From assembly GCF_040096205.1 (NCBI RefSeq), contig NZ_JBBMFD010000015.1, positions 3,490 through 67,489 of the forward strand: a stretch of 64,000 nt of DNA, written 5' to 3'. Below are positions 8,870-17,043 of this stretch, one piece after another. This stretch comes from Solibaculum_A intestinale (lineage in GTDB: Bacteria > Bacillota > Clostridia > Oscillospirales > Acutalibacteraceae). Under the pieces are notes generated by a model. It had not been told where the DNA came from, did no database searches, and was given only the letters and a program-made list of their open reading frames with translations. How positions within the stretch are numbered: position 1 is the stretch's first letter; each line of letters starts with the position of its first letter. Position numbers and translations under genes: made by a program.

Positions 8870-9355
8870 TTAACCTCCAAAATAATCGTCAACCAAACGG
8901 CACAAAGCCGTGTCCTTCTGCGAAAAGCGCAGTACGCCGCCCTGTTCGTCCGTCAGTTCGATCACGCCGCCCTCGAACCCGGTCAGCGTGCCTTTGAATT
9001 CCCGCCTGCCTTCCAAAGGGCGGATCAGGCGCAGATATACCGTTTCTCCCATGCACGCTTCAAAATGAGCGGGCCGGGTCAGCTCTCTCTCAATGCCCGG
9101 GGACGAAACCTCCAAGCAATAGGATTGCGCAATCGGGTCGGCTTCATCCAAAACCGGGTCAATGGCCCGGGAAAACGCCTCGCAGTCGTCCAAAGACACG
9201 CCGCCCTCCTTGTCGATGAAAATGCGCAGATACCAGGACGCGCCTTCCTTCAAAAAGCGCACGTCCCACAAATCGAGATGCAGCTCGGCGGCCACCGGCT
9301 CGCACAGGTTCCAGACCGTGGCGGCCGTATTGCCGCCGTGGGATGCATTTGCCAT
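8870..9355 (-). CDS. rimP: Ribosome maturation factor RimP
   Basis: RimP assists 30S maturation. The sequence has the N-terminal domain ending in SSPGIERELTRPAHFE, the clearest family motif, and a C-terminal SH3-like domain (FKGTLTGFEGG). I place the start at the ATG ending at 9355 (161 residues, MANASHGG), which has GGAGG five bases upstream; a longer frame runs back through the leader hairpin and is not credible. It is the first gene of the operon. Confidence 0.93.
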   Translation of the reverse strand: MANASHGGNTAATVWNLCEPVAAELHLDLWDVRFLKEGASWYLRIFIDKEGGVSLDDCEAFSRAIDPVLDEADPIAQSYCLEVSSPGIERELTRPAHFEACMGETVYLRLIRPLEGRREFKGTLTGFEGGVIELTDEQGGVLRFSQKDTALCRLVDDYFGG

Positions 9356-9429
9356 AGATTCCTCCACATCCGCCGCCAAGCCCGGTTCCCGCAGCTTTGG
9401 TCCCCGGTGAAATCGGCGTAATACAAACG

Positions 9430-9456
9430 AAAGAGCGGGTGCAGCACCCACTCTTT
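9430..9456 (-). promoter_or_regulatory. Leader hairpin upstream of rimP
   Basis: The minus-strand transcript would fold AAAGAGUGGGUGC against GCACCCGCUCUUU, a 13-pair stem in which the single mismatch is a G-U pair only on this strand. It lies between the promoter and rimP. Leader attenuators in front of rimP-nusA operons are known in several groups; here only a weak U-tract follows, so function is inferred. Confidence 0.6.
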
Positions 9457-9482
9457 CATCAACGGTTTATTTACAAGTATGT

Positions 9483-9511
9483 ATTATAGCACGTGTCTTG
9501 CCGATTTACAA
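9483..9511 (-). promoter_or_regulatory. Sigma-A type promoter of the rimP operon
   Basis: Minus strand -35 TTGTAA (9506-9511), a 17-base spacer and a consensus -10 TATAAT (9483-9488). Transcription would start near 9476 and run through rimP to truB and possibly nadA. Confidence 0.75.
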
Positions 9512-9946
9512 GCCCTTTTTGAAAAAATCCCCATAAAAACACAGTTTCTTGTATCAAAACGGCTGCTCACCCCGCCCCCGCATCCGTGCCGGTATATCGG
9601 ATGGGACGGATGCCTTTCGCTATATCGCATTCAGCGATGTTATAAATGCCCTGGTATACCCTTATCCGGGACATACCGGGCTTTCCCGAACAAGAGGAAT
9701 GCCGACCAAATCATTGGCCAAGAAACTGCTTTTCTGGGATAAAAAGCAGAGCCTCAAACCATAGATTGGCCGGCAATATGGAGAAGGTACAGCCGCGCCG
9801 TTCCAAAATTGGGGATCCTGAAACAAGCGCTGCTGTAAAACGTGATAACGAAGAAAAAGAAAGGAAACCATCCATTTTCCTATTCGATAAACCGAGTATA
9901 CCGTCTCCCAGTCACACGACGGTCACAAATTCCAGATTCTCTCTTT
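9512..9946. other. Gap without recognised gene
   Basis: About 435 bases lie between the rimP promoter and the end of the BTAD gene. The short open frames here have no ribosome binding site and no protein-like composition. I see no clear terminator for the BTAD gene; only a weak ACCGTC/GACGGT pairing near 9900-9930. Confidence 0.5.
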
Positions 9947-11164
9947 TTAGCTTCGGTCCCTATAAGAGTCTGCCGGTTCAATGGCGCGCAGATTGGTGTG
10001 AATCTTCACGTCATCGCCCTGATAGGTCTGCATAAAAAAGCGCGTGATCCGCTCGAGCACCCCTAGCCCGTCTTCATACCGGCTCAGCGGCAGCATCACT
10101 ACCAACTGGGTAGAGCTGTAAGTGGAAACTACGTCGCCGCGCCTGAGCTGGCTGCATACGCAGCTTCGCAAAACCGCCATCACGTTCGGAATGGTGCTGG
10201 AGTCGGGAAGCTCGTCCTGTCTGTCCGTGAAGGTGAACAACGCAATATAGATGCTTTGGCCGGTGCGCAGGATCCAGCGCGCCAACATCCGATAAATATT
10301 TCGAAATACGTCATAGTCGCAGTAAAACGCGCCTGCACACTGGCTGCTTTCCTGCAAATCTTTCTGGATCACGTGCAAGTCCATCTCCAAGTTGTGTATT
10401 TTCCGGCGGATGGTCCGATAAAGCTGGACGGTTGCTTCCGACAATTCCACCCCCAGCTCATTATAGAACGCATCACGCAGCCGTTCGTAATGAGGGATTG
10501 CCTTGGAGGGCTGACCGGTCTTGTAATACCCGTATAAAAGGGCCTGGTGGATGTCTTCCGATAGCGGGCAATGGAGCACCGCTCTCTCACACGCCACCAC
10601 AAGTTCATCATATCGGTGAAGAGCCACCAGCATCTCACAAAGGCTAAGGACACACTCATTATAAATAGTGGAATAGTATGCGCTTTTGGAGACCACCCAG
10701 TCCATATAAGAAGACTTGGGAAGGAATTCCCCCTGATAGAGGGCCACTGCCGCCTGGTATAGCCGGACGCGCTCTTCCTTGGCCAACCGTTCGTCTCCCG
10801 CCTTTTTCCACAGCGCTTCGAATTCCGCCGTGTCCATCCGGCAGGGAATCAGAGAATTCCACACATAGGTGCTTCGTTCAAACTGAATGAACGATACCGT
10901 TTCCCCCGGCGGCATCAGCTCATTGAGCTGCTTGCGCGCCCGGTAGACTAAATTTTTCAGAGTCCCCAAGGGATTGGAGAACTCCTCGTCTCCCCAAAGC
11001 GCTTCCATCAGGTTTTCCTGGGAAACGTCTTTGCCACGGTGTGCCAGCAAAAACTCGACCAGCGCCCACACCTTTTTGGTCCGCCCGACATTTTCCGTAA
11101 GCTTCTTTTCCCCATACTGGATGGAAAAGCCGCCGAACATGCGCACCCTCAGCTCTTTCTTCAT
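9947..11164 (-). CDS. BTAD (SARP-like) transcriptional regulator with extra C-terminal domain
   Basis: The 405-residue protein starts with an OmpR-like winged helix (about 1-100: VRMFGGFSIQYG, then LMEALWGDEE), followed by the bacterial transcriptional activator domain (about 105-250, TPR-like, with GEFLPKSSYMDWV and a late ERLRDAFYNELGVELS). Residues 260-400 form a further alpha/beta domain whose order (LARWILRTGQSIYIALFTF, RRGDVVSTYSSTQLVVMLP) recalls a GGDEF-type cyclase fold but lacks the GGDEF motif. The start has AAGGAG five bases upstream. It lies alone behind its own promoter, next to the hydrogenase operon; regulation of that operon is possible but not shown. Confidence 0.8.
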   Translation of the reverse strand: MKKELRVRMFGGFSIQYGEKKLTENVGRTKKVWALVEFLLAHRGKDVSQENLMEALWGDEEFSNPLGTLKNLVYRARKQLNELMPPGETVSFIQFERSTYVWNSLIPCRMDTAEFEALWKKAGDERLAKEERVRLYQAAVALYQGEFLPKSSYMDWVVSKSAYYSTIYNECVLSLCEMLVALHRYDELVVACERAVLHCPLSEDIHQALLYGYYKTGQPSKAIPHYERLRDAFYNELGVELSEATVQLYRTIRRKIHNLEMDLHVIQKDLQESSQCAGAFYCDYDVFRNIYRMLARWILRTGQSIYIALFTFTDRQDELPDSSTIPNVMAVLRSCVCSQLRRGDVVSTYSSTQLVVMLPLSRYEDGLGVLERITRFFMQTYQGDDVKIHTNLRAIEPADSYRDRS

Positions 11165-11262
11165 GGTTTCTCCTTCCCCGTATGGGATCTACCAGTTTAC
11201 TTTTCCGATGGATAAATTCCCGTTTTTTCCTTTCTAAGTTCCCCCGCCTTCCGAATGTCTTG

Positions 11263-11290
11263 ATTATACCATAGGAGTAAAAAAACACAA
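11263..11290 (-). promoter_or_regulatory. Promoter of the BTAD regulator gene
   Basis: Minus strand TTGTGT (11285-11290), 16-base spacer, and extended -10 TGGTATAAT (hexamer 11263-11268). The leader is about 95 bases. Confidence 0.65.
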
Positions 11291-11739
11291 GGATTCTTTC
11301 ACCTGCGTCTTTTTACTTTTATAGGAAATCTTGATTGTGTTTTCAACCATTTTCACATTTCTTTGAAATATTTTTACAGGGAAAGCGCCAAAATCCATAT
11401 CATCCGTTTCATTCTGGATCCCAACCTGAAAAGGGTCCGGCTATTGCCTTCGCCCGGAAAAGCGCGTCTTCCGTGCTCTTTTACTGCAAAAGAAAACGGC
11501 GCCGCTTTCAAGCGGCGCCTGTTTTCTATGAAAGAAGAAGGAGATGAAAATGAAAAAGCATGTGGTTTGTAGCTCTTGTTTTTCCCTGCAACTATAGAAT
11601 ACCAAAGGGATGTGAAGAAACTTTTCGATTCCCGTAAGCAAAGAGAAAACAAAGCATGAATGGAATGTGTCTATGGCAAAAGGATCCGCATGAAACTGCT
11701 CGTTTTTATTGCATTCGCACGGACCTTTTCCCGCCGCCT
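11291..11739. other. Gap between hyp operon and BTAD promoter
   Basis: About 450 bases with one strong hairpin (listed separately) and no convincing gene. A 15-codon plus-strand frame at 11550-11597 has a good AAGGAG site but no promoter. Confidence 0.5.
11493..11525 (-). terminator. Terminator downstream of the hydrogenase/hyp operon
   Basis: A 10-bp perfect GC-rich stem, GGCGCCGCTT with AAGCGGCGCC (11498-11507 and 11510-11519), has A-rich sequence on the left and T-rich on the right. In the minus direction it is followed by GTTTTCTTTT, about 220 bases after hypE. Confidence 0.7.
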
Positions 11740-12723
11740 TTAACAAATCCGAGGCAGGCTTTCTCCGTAAAGCGCGGGAACCCGTCTGGTTCCTCCCAGC
11801 CTTGTGTTCATCCGTACCCCGTCGCCTGGTCCTTCCACCCTTCCGATGACCGCCGCGTGTGCACAGTACCGCGCCGCTTTCAGCGCCGCGAAAGCCCGGT
11901 CCTCGTCCTGCTTTGCCACCGCCACCACAAACTTTCCCTCGTTGCCCATGGTCAGGGGGTCGAGGCCCAGAATGCCGCAGAAGGCCTCCACCTCTTTTGA
12001 CACCGGCAACGCCTCTTCCTCCAACCGGATCCCATGACCCGACCGTCCTGCCCATTCGCCTAAAACCGTGGCAAGCCCGCCCCGGGTCACATCCCGCATG
12101 GCTTTTACCTGCACGCCCGCTTTCAAAAGGGCGGCAACTCCTTCACACAGGGGGGCACAGTCGCTTCGGATTTCATTCTCAATCCCCATGCGCGCGCTGA
12201 GGATGGCCGCATGATGATCCCCTAAAGTTCCCGACAGAAGCAACACGTCCCCTTCCCGGCAATGGTCGGCACCCAGCTCCCGGCCTTTAGGAACAAAACC
12301 AACGCCTGCGGTGTTAATATAGACGCCGCCCTTGCCTTCCACCACCTTGGTATCTCCGGCCACAATGCTCACGCCGGCCTCCCGGGCAGTGTCCGCCATG
12401 GAGGCGGCGATGTGCTCAAGCTCCTCAATCTCCACTCCTTCCTCCAGAATGAAGCCGCAGGTCAGGTACTGAGGGATGGCCCCGCTCATGAGCAGGTCAT
12501 TGACCGTACCGCAGACCGAAAGACGGCCGATGTCCCCGCCGGGGAAAAAGAGGGGCGTGACCACAAAACTGTCAGTGGTGAGGGCCAGGCGGTGCGCGCC
12601 CGGCACCACCGCCGCGTCCTCCATTTTCGCAAGGACCGGGTTTTGAAACCGGGACGCAAACACCTGCTCAATCAGGGCTGCGGTTTCCTGCCCGCCGCTT
12701 CCGTGGGCCATGGTGATTTTCAT
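11740..12723 (-). CDS. hypE: Hydrogenase maturation protein HypE
   Basis: HypE dehydrates the thiocarboxamide on its C-terminal Cys to thiocyanate, the CN source for the [NiFe] active site. The protein begins MKITMAHGSGG, has the AIR-synthase/PurM-like motifs TTDSFVVTPLFFPGGDIG and GDHHAAILSARMG, and ends in PRIC, the exact C-terminus the carbamoyl acceptor needs. I chose the ATG at 12723 (327 residues); the longer frame overlaps hypD and is artefactual. It overlaps hypD by ATGA and is last in the unit. Confidence 0.96.
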   Translation of the reverse strand: MKITMAHGSGGQETAALIEQVFASRFQNPVLAKMEDAAVVPGAHRLALTTDSFVVTPLFFPGGDIGRLSVCGTVNDLLMSGAIPQYLTCGFILEEGVEIEELEHIAASMADTAREAGVSIVAGDTKVVEGKGGVYINTAGVGFVPKGRELGADHCREGDVLLLSGTLGDHHAAILSARMGIENEIRSDCAPLCEGVAALLKAGVQVKAMRDVTRGGLATVLGEWAGRSGHGIRLEEEALPVSKEVEAFCGILGLDPLTMGNEGKFVVAVAKQDEDRAFAALKAARYCAHAAVIGRVEGPGDGVRMNTRLGGTRRVPALYGESLPRIC

Positions 12724-13763
12724 CGGCTGATTCCTCCTTCTGCGCTCAAAAACGCGTGATAGCAGCTCCCCTCGGTGGACACCATACACGCTCCCTGGGG
12801 CATGGCGGGCGTGCAGGCCTTCCCAAAGAGAGGGCAGCCGGCAGGTTCCAGTCTGCCCACCAGCACCTGCGCGCACCGGCAGGAACGGTTTGCCTCCCGG
12901 TCTTCCATAAGCCCTCCGCTTCCCGCGTCGAACCGTTCGTACTCCGCCTTCAGCCGGAGGCCGGAGCCTTTTATGATCCCAATGCCCCGCCAGGCCGCGT
13001 CACAGGGGGCGAAACATTCCTCCACCGCTTCCCTCGCCTGGCGGTTCCCGTCCCGGGTCACCACCGAAGGATACAGGTTTAGAACCGTTCCCCGGCCTCT
13101 GCATTTGGTCAGCCCGTACAAAGCGGCAAGAATGGATTCCCCGGAGAACCCGGCCACCGCAAAGGGAAGCCGATAACGTTCGGCTAAGGGCTCGAAGATG
13201 CGGCTACCGGTGACTACGCTTACATGACCGGGGGCCAGAAAGCCGTCCACCTGTCCCTTCCGGCAGACCCATTCGATCACCGGAGGCATGGTTTTCAGAG
13301 AGGTGAGCAGGCGGATGTTTTCGATCCCCTGTTCCTTCGCCTGCTTTAAAAGCAGGGCATAAACCGGCGCGGTGGTTTCAAACCCCACCGCTGCGAAAAC
13401 AAAGGTCGTATCCGGGTTTTTCCCTGCCAGATCCAAAACCTCCATGGGCGAATACACCATTCGCACCCGGCCGCCCTCCGCCTTCCCGTCGGAAAGGCTT
13501 CCCTTGCTCCCCGGCACCCGCAGCAGATCGCCGAAGGAAACCACCACCGTGTCCGGTTCCTTGGAAAGGGCGATGAGCCGGTCAAGATACGCGGTCACAG
13601 TGACGCAGACCGGGCAGCCCGGACCCGATACCAGGCGGATGGTTTCCGGCAGAAGGCTGCGGATGCCGTTTTGGGCGATGGCGGCGGTATGAGTGCCGCA
13701 CACCTCCATAAACCGCACCGGTGGGCCGTCGTATTGCCGGATGGCGGTTACCAAGCCGGTCAT
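12720..13763 (-). CDS. hypD: Hydrogenase maturation protein HypD
   Basis: HypD is the [4Fe-4S] scaffold on which, with HypC, the Fe(CN)2CO unit is assembled. The family motifs are present: FMEVCGTHT, GPGCPVCVT, GFETTAP, APGHVSVVTG, and C-terminal Cys motifs CRCAQVLVG and GACMVSTEG. The 347-residue length is normal. It starts within the hypC stop region (4-base overlap). Confidence 0.96.
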   Translation of the reverse strand: MTGLVTAIRQYDGPPVRFMEVCGTHTAAIAQNGIRSLLPETIRLVSGPGCPVCVTVTAYLDRLIALSKEPDTVVVSFGDLLRVPGSKGSLSDGKAEGGRVRMVYSPMEVLDLAGKNPDTTFVFAAVGFETTAPVYALLLKQAKEQGIENIRLLTSLKTMPPVIEWVCRKGQVDGFLAPGHVSVVTGSRIFEPLAERYRLPFAVAGFSGESILAALYGLTKCRGRGTVLNLYPSVVTRDGNRQAREAVEECFAPCDAAWRGIGIIKGSGLRLKAEYERFDAGSGGLMEDREANRSCRCAQVLVGRLEPAGCPLFGKACTPAMPQGACMVSTEGSCYHAFLSAEGGISR

Positions 13764-13972
13764 AACGCCTCCAGCTCCAAGAACAAGTCGGTGAGGCTGT
13801 CCCCTTCTTCTTTGGAAAGCACCTGTAAAATGCAGCCCGCGTGCACCAGAACATAGTCCCCAGGTTTTGCCTTTACCAAGCCAGCCTCCGCCGGAACCCG
13901 GTTGCCGTTAAAGTCCACCGTGGCCTTGGTCCCTTCCAGTTTAATTACCTTGCCCGGCAATGCCACACACAT
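13760..13972 (-). CDS. hypC: Hydrogenase maturation chaperone HypC
   Basis: HypC carries the iron cofactor from HypD to the large subunit. The mature protein must begin with Cys after Met removal, so I choose the ATG at 13972, giving MCVALPGKV and 70 residues. Later parts GDYVLVHAGCILQVL match the family. An upstream in-frame extension of 11 residues would bury the essential Cys and is rejected. It overlaps hypD by 4 bases. Confidence 0.95.
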   Translation of the reverse strand: MCVALPGKVIKLEGTKATVDFNGNRVPAEAGLVKAKPGDYVLVHAGCILQVLSKEEGDSLTDLFLELEAL

Positions 13973-13977
13973 GCTTT

Positions 13978-16242
13978 TCATCCTCCGCCTTTCTTTTGCA
14001 TCCATATACCTAGGTACGCCTGGCCCAAAGCCAGCGAGCCGTCGTTCACCGGTGTTTTTTCATTGCGATAGACCGAAAATCCGTCCGCTTGCAGCCGGTC
14101 AAGGCACTCAGTCAGCAGCAGCCGGTTGAAAAACACCCCGCCGCACAAGGCCACCTTGTTTTCTCCCGTCTCGGCCCGGATCTGGCGGCAGACGTTTGCC
14201 ACCATCTGCGCCGCCGCTTCGTGAAATCCCAGCGCCAGGGCGCCCGGGTTTGCCCCTTCGTCAGAATACCGTCCAAGCTGTGAAAATAGCTCCGCCTGCC
14301 CGATCTGGAGGATTCCATTTCGTTTGGAAAGCGGGAAGGAAAGGGACATGGGGGCAACGCCCGCTTCTTTCGCAGCCGTTGCCGCGTTTTCCAGGGCCTG
14401 CGCGCATTCTCCTTCGTACCGGTTTCGCTTGCCCAGCCCCAGCCGGGCGCTGATCCCGTCAAACAGACGGCCCATGCTCGAATACGCGGCCACGTTTATC
14501 TTCGCCTCAACCGCCCGGCGCACCAGAGGAAACCTTTCATCCTCGCATTCCTCTCCTGCCGCCAGATGGTAGCAGAGGCTGGTCAAAGACGCGTCCTTCG
14601 CCGCCTGGTCCCCGCCGCAGATGGGCAGGTAGGACAGGTGCGCCATACGCGTCATCCGCTCCTCCTCGCAAAGCAGAAACTCCCCGCCCCACACGGTCCC
14701 GTCCATTCCGTAGCCGGTGCCGTCAAAGGCAACGCCGATGCAGCGGCTAAGTCCATGCTCGGCCATCACCGACGCCGCATGCGCATGGTGATGCTGTACC
14801 TTAAGAAGGGGGATACCCTGTTTTTGAGCCAGCGCCTGCGCCAGGCGGGCGGACTGGTAGCCGGGATGTAGGTCGCAGACAACGGCGCTTGGATGAATGC
14901 GAAAAATCCGTTCCATCCGCGCAAGGGTATGCTCAAACAAGGTCTGGGTTCTCTCGTCGTCTAAGTCCCCCAGGTGCTGGCTGAGATAGAGGGAGTCTTC
15001 GTGCAAAAGGCCGAAGCAGCTCTTTAGATCTCCGCCCATGGTCAGCAGGTCCGCTTTTGTTTTCACCGGCAGCGTCACCGGCAGCGGAACGTATCCTCTC
15101 GCCCTTCGGATGAGCTGCACCTTTTTCCCAATTACCCGGGCAACCGAGTCGTCGAGAGGGGTGAGAATCTCCCGGTCGTGGGATAGGACCCCGTCCACCG
15201 GTCTGTCCAGCATGGAGAGGGCGTTCCCGTCCTCAAACACCATGGGCCGCCCGCTTTCATTGGCGCTGGTGGCCACCAAGGGGCCGCATTCGTCCAGAAG
15301 AAGCTTCTGCAAGGGCGTGCAGGGCAAAAAGGCGCCCAGCTCCCGGCTTTCCCCCGCCACCGCCCGGCAGAAAGGGTCCTTCCCCTTCCGAAGCAGCACG
15401 ATGGGACGAGCCGGGGAACCAAGAAGTTCTTCCTCCGCGGGGCTGACTGGGCAATGAGCCCGGATTGCGGTCATGTCCGGGTAAAGGACCGCAAAGGGTT
15501 TTCCTTCCCGGCTCTTCGCCTTTCGCAGGCGGCGAACCGCTTCTTCGTCATAGGGCGAGCAGCACAGCTGGTACCCCGCCATTCCCTTCACGGCAATTAC
15601 CCCGCCCGCCTTCAAAACCTGGACTGCCTGCTTCACAGCTTCGTCCCTATGTATAGTTCGGCGCTTTGGACCATCCGTCCAGGTAAACGTCACCTGTGGG
15701 CCGCAGTCCGGGCAGGAAATGGTCTGGGCGTGCCGCCGCCTGCCGTTCCCCTGATACTCGGCCTCACAGGCCGGGCACATATCGAAAGCATCCATGGCGG
15801 TGGTTTCCCGGTCATAGGGAATGTCCTTTAAAATGCTGTACCGGGGCCCGCAGGAGACACAGCTGATGAGAGGATACCGGTAGCGGCGGTTTTGGGGGTC
15901 TCCAAGCTCCCGCAGGCAATCGTCACACACCGGTAGGTCTGGGGGCAGCACCGGAACGGCCCGGTCACCGTCCTCGCTTGAAACGATGGAAAACCCGTCG
16001 AACGCCCCCTCCTCTGCAGGCGAAACCTGCACGTCGGCTACCACCGCGCCCGGCGGCGCAACGCAAGAGAGGCGGTGGACCAATGCATCCATCGCCTCTT
16101 TCGAACCGTTGGCGACGATGGTGACCACCCCGCCGTTATTGCGCACCGTTCCCGTCAAGGAAAGGGCGGACGCCTGGCGGGCCACAAAGGGGCGAAATCC
16201 CACCCCCTGCACCACGCCCCGCACGGTCACCGTCCAGGTCAT
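13978..16242 (-). CDS. hypF: Carbamoyltransferase HypF
   Basis: HypF uses carbamoyl phosphate and ATP to transfer carbamoyl to HypE. The 754-residue protein has an N-terminal acylphosphatase domain (VRGVVQGVGFRPFV), two zinc-finger CxxC pairs (CDDC/CVSC and CPAC/CPDC), a YrdC-like domain (about 200-370) and a Kae1-like domain with HHHAHAASVMAEH and FDGTGYG. The start is the ATG at 16242; the 57 residues upstream overlap hypA and are not protein-like. It overlaps hypA by ATGA. Confidence 0.96.
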   Translation of the reverse strand: MTWTVTVRGVVQGVGFRPFVARQASALSLTGTVRNNGGVVTIVANGSKEAMDALVHRLSCVAPPGAVVADVQVSPAEEGAFDGFSIVSSEDGDRAVPVLPPDLPVCDDCLRELGDPQNRRYRYPLISCVSCGPRYSILKDIPYDRETTAMDAFDMCPACEAEYQGNGRRRHAQTISCPDCGPQVTFTWTDGPKRRTIHRDEAVKQAVQVLKAGGVIAVKGMAGYQLCCSPYDEEAVRRLRKAKSREGKPFAVLYPDMTAIRAHCPVSPAEEELLGSPARPIVLLRKGKDPFCRAVAGESRELGAFLPCTPLQKLLLDECGPLVATSANESGRPMVFEDGNALSMLDRPVDGVLSHDREILTPLDDSVARVIGKKVQLIRRARGYVPLPVTLPVKTKADLLTMGGDLKSCFGLLHEDSLYLSQHLGDLDDERTQTLFEHTLARMERIFRIHPSAVVCDLHPGYQSARLAQALAQKQGIPLLKVQHHHAHAASVMAEHGLSRCIGVAFDGTGYGMDGTVWGGEFLLCEEERMTRMAHLSYLPICGGDQAAKDASLTSLCYHLAAGEECEDERFPLVRRAVEAKINVAAYSSMGRLFDGISARLGLGKRNRYEGECAQALENAATAAKEAGVAPMSLSFPLSKRNGILQIGQAELFSQLGRYSDEGANPGALALGFHEAAAQMVANVCRQIRAETGENKVALCGGVFFNRLLLTECLDRLQADGFSVYRNEKTPVNDGSLALGQAYLGIWMQKKGGG

Positions 16243-16580
16243 AGCAGCTCGGCGCTCTTGATCTCGATCTGGGTGCCCACATCGGTAGGCTCCCCTTCCA
16301 CGCCGCAGTCCGGGCAGGCTAAGTGCATGGGTTTGCGCTCGAAAAGCTTGCCGCACTGGGGGCACTTGAGCTTCGCCTTCACATGTTCGACGCAGATTTG
16401 GGCGCCTTCGCAAACAGTACCCGCGGACACTTCGTCAAAGTACATGCGGATGCTCTCTTCCGAATAGCCGCAGCTGTCCCCCATCACCAGGGTGATCTTC
16501 GTGACCTTGCGCTTGCCCTGCTTGCTTGCCTGGGCCACGCCGTAGTTTACCATATCCACGGCCTTATGATAATCGTGCAT
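16239..16580 (-). CDS. hypA: Hydrogenase maturation nickel metallochaperone HypA
   Basis: HypA delivers nickel to the large subunit, normally with the GTPase HypB. The 113-residue protein begins MHDYHKAVDM: His2, the nickel ligand, is kept, but the usual E-L/M-S after MH is changed to D-Y-H. The zinc site is intact (KCPQC, then ACPDC). The start at 16580 is fixed by the need for His2. No hypB lies in the cluster. It follows echF after 57 bases, in the same unit. Confidence 0.93.
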   Translation of the reverse strand: MHDYHKAVDMVNYGVAQASKQGKRKVTKITLVMGDSCGYSEESIRMYFDEVSAGTVCEGAQICVEHVKAKLKCPQCGKLFERKPMHLACPDCGVEGEPTDVGTQIEIKSAELL

Positions 16581-16637
16581 GGATTTTGCGCCTCCTATTC
16601 GTAGCAATCTGATAAAACATTACAATATGTATTCCTA

Positions 16638-17021
16638 TTATTCCGATTTTGCAGCGGTTGCCGGCGGTTCCTTGGGCGGTTCGGGTGGCTTTTCCACCGT
16701 ATCCACCCGTTTGTGCGCGTCCGGCTGTGGGTAGCTTTGCTCCATATGCAGGCACTTCTTCGGGCAGCTTTCCACGCAGCTGTTGCACTGGATGCAGCCG
16801 AAGCGCTCGATGCTCCAGGTCCGCGCCGCCCGGTCCACCTGAATGGCTCCCGCCGGGCACTTGCGCATACACATACCGCACAGGATACAGGCGTCCATGT
16901 CGATGGCCACCTGGCCCCGGGTACGCGCGGGATAGTCTCTGGGCTGGGCCGGGTAAGGCCGGGTGACGGGTTTGGAAAACAGGTTTTTCAGCGCCACCCG
17001 GGTAAAATTCATCATGTTCAT
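16638..17021 (-). CDS. echF: Ech hydrogenase subunit F, 2x[4Fe-4S] ferredoxin
   Basis: EchF is the polyferredoxin-like subunit that passes electrons from ferredoxin to the small subunit. The 127-residue protein has two cluster motifs, CILCGMCMRKCP and CIQCNSCVESCP, and the N-terminal membrane-peripheral helix seen in these subunits. After about residue 95 it ends in a Pro/Glu/Lys-rich tail (PPEPPKEPPA) that I do not know as a family feature. Confidence 0.92.
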   Translation of the reverse strand: MNMMNFTRVALKNLFSKPVTRPYPAQPRDYPARTRGQVAIDMDACILCGMCMRKCPAGAIQVDRAARTWSIERFGCIQCNSCVESCPKKCLHMEQSYPQPDAHKRVDTVEKPPEPPKEPPATAAKSE

Positions 17022-17043
17022 CCCAATCTCCCCTTTCCTGTGG

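Noticed and set aside
9479..9871. Short frames between rimP and the BTAD gene
   Set aside because: No ribosome sites, frames overlap each other in several phases, and composition is not protein-like.
11550..11597. A 15-codon frame (starting MKKHVVCSSC) with a good AAGGAG site
   Set aside because: There is no promoter and no following gene on that strand, so neither a leader peptide nor a gene can be supported.
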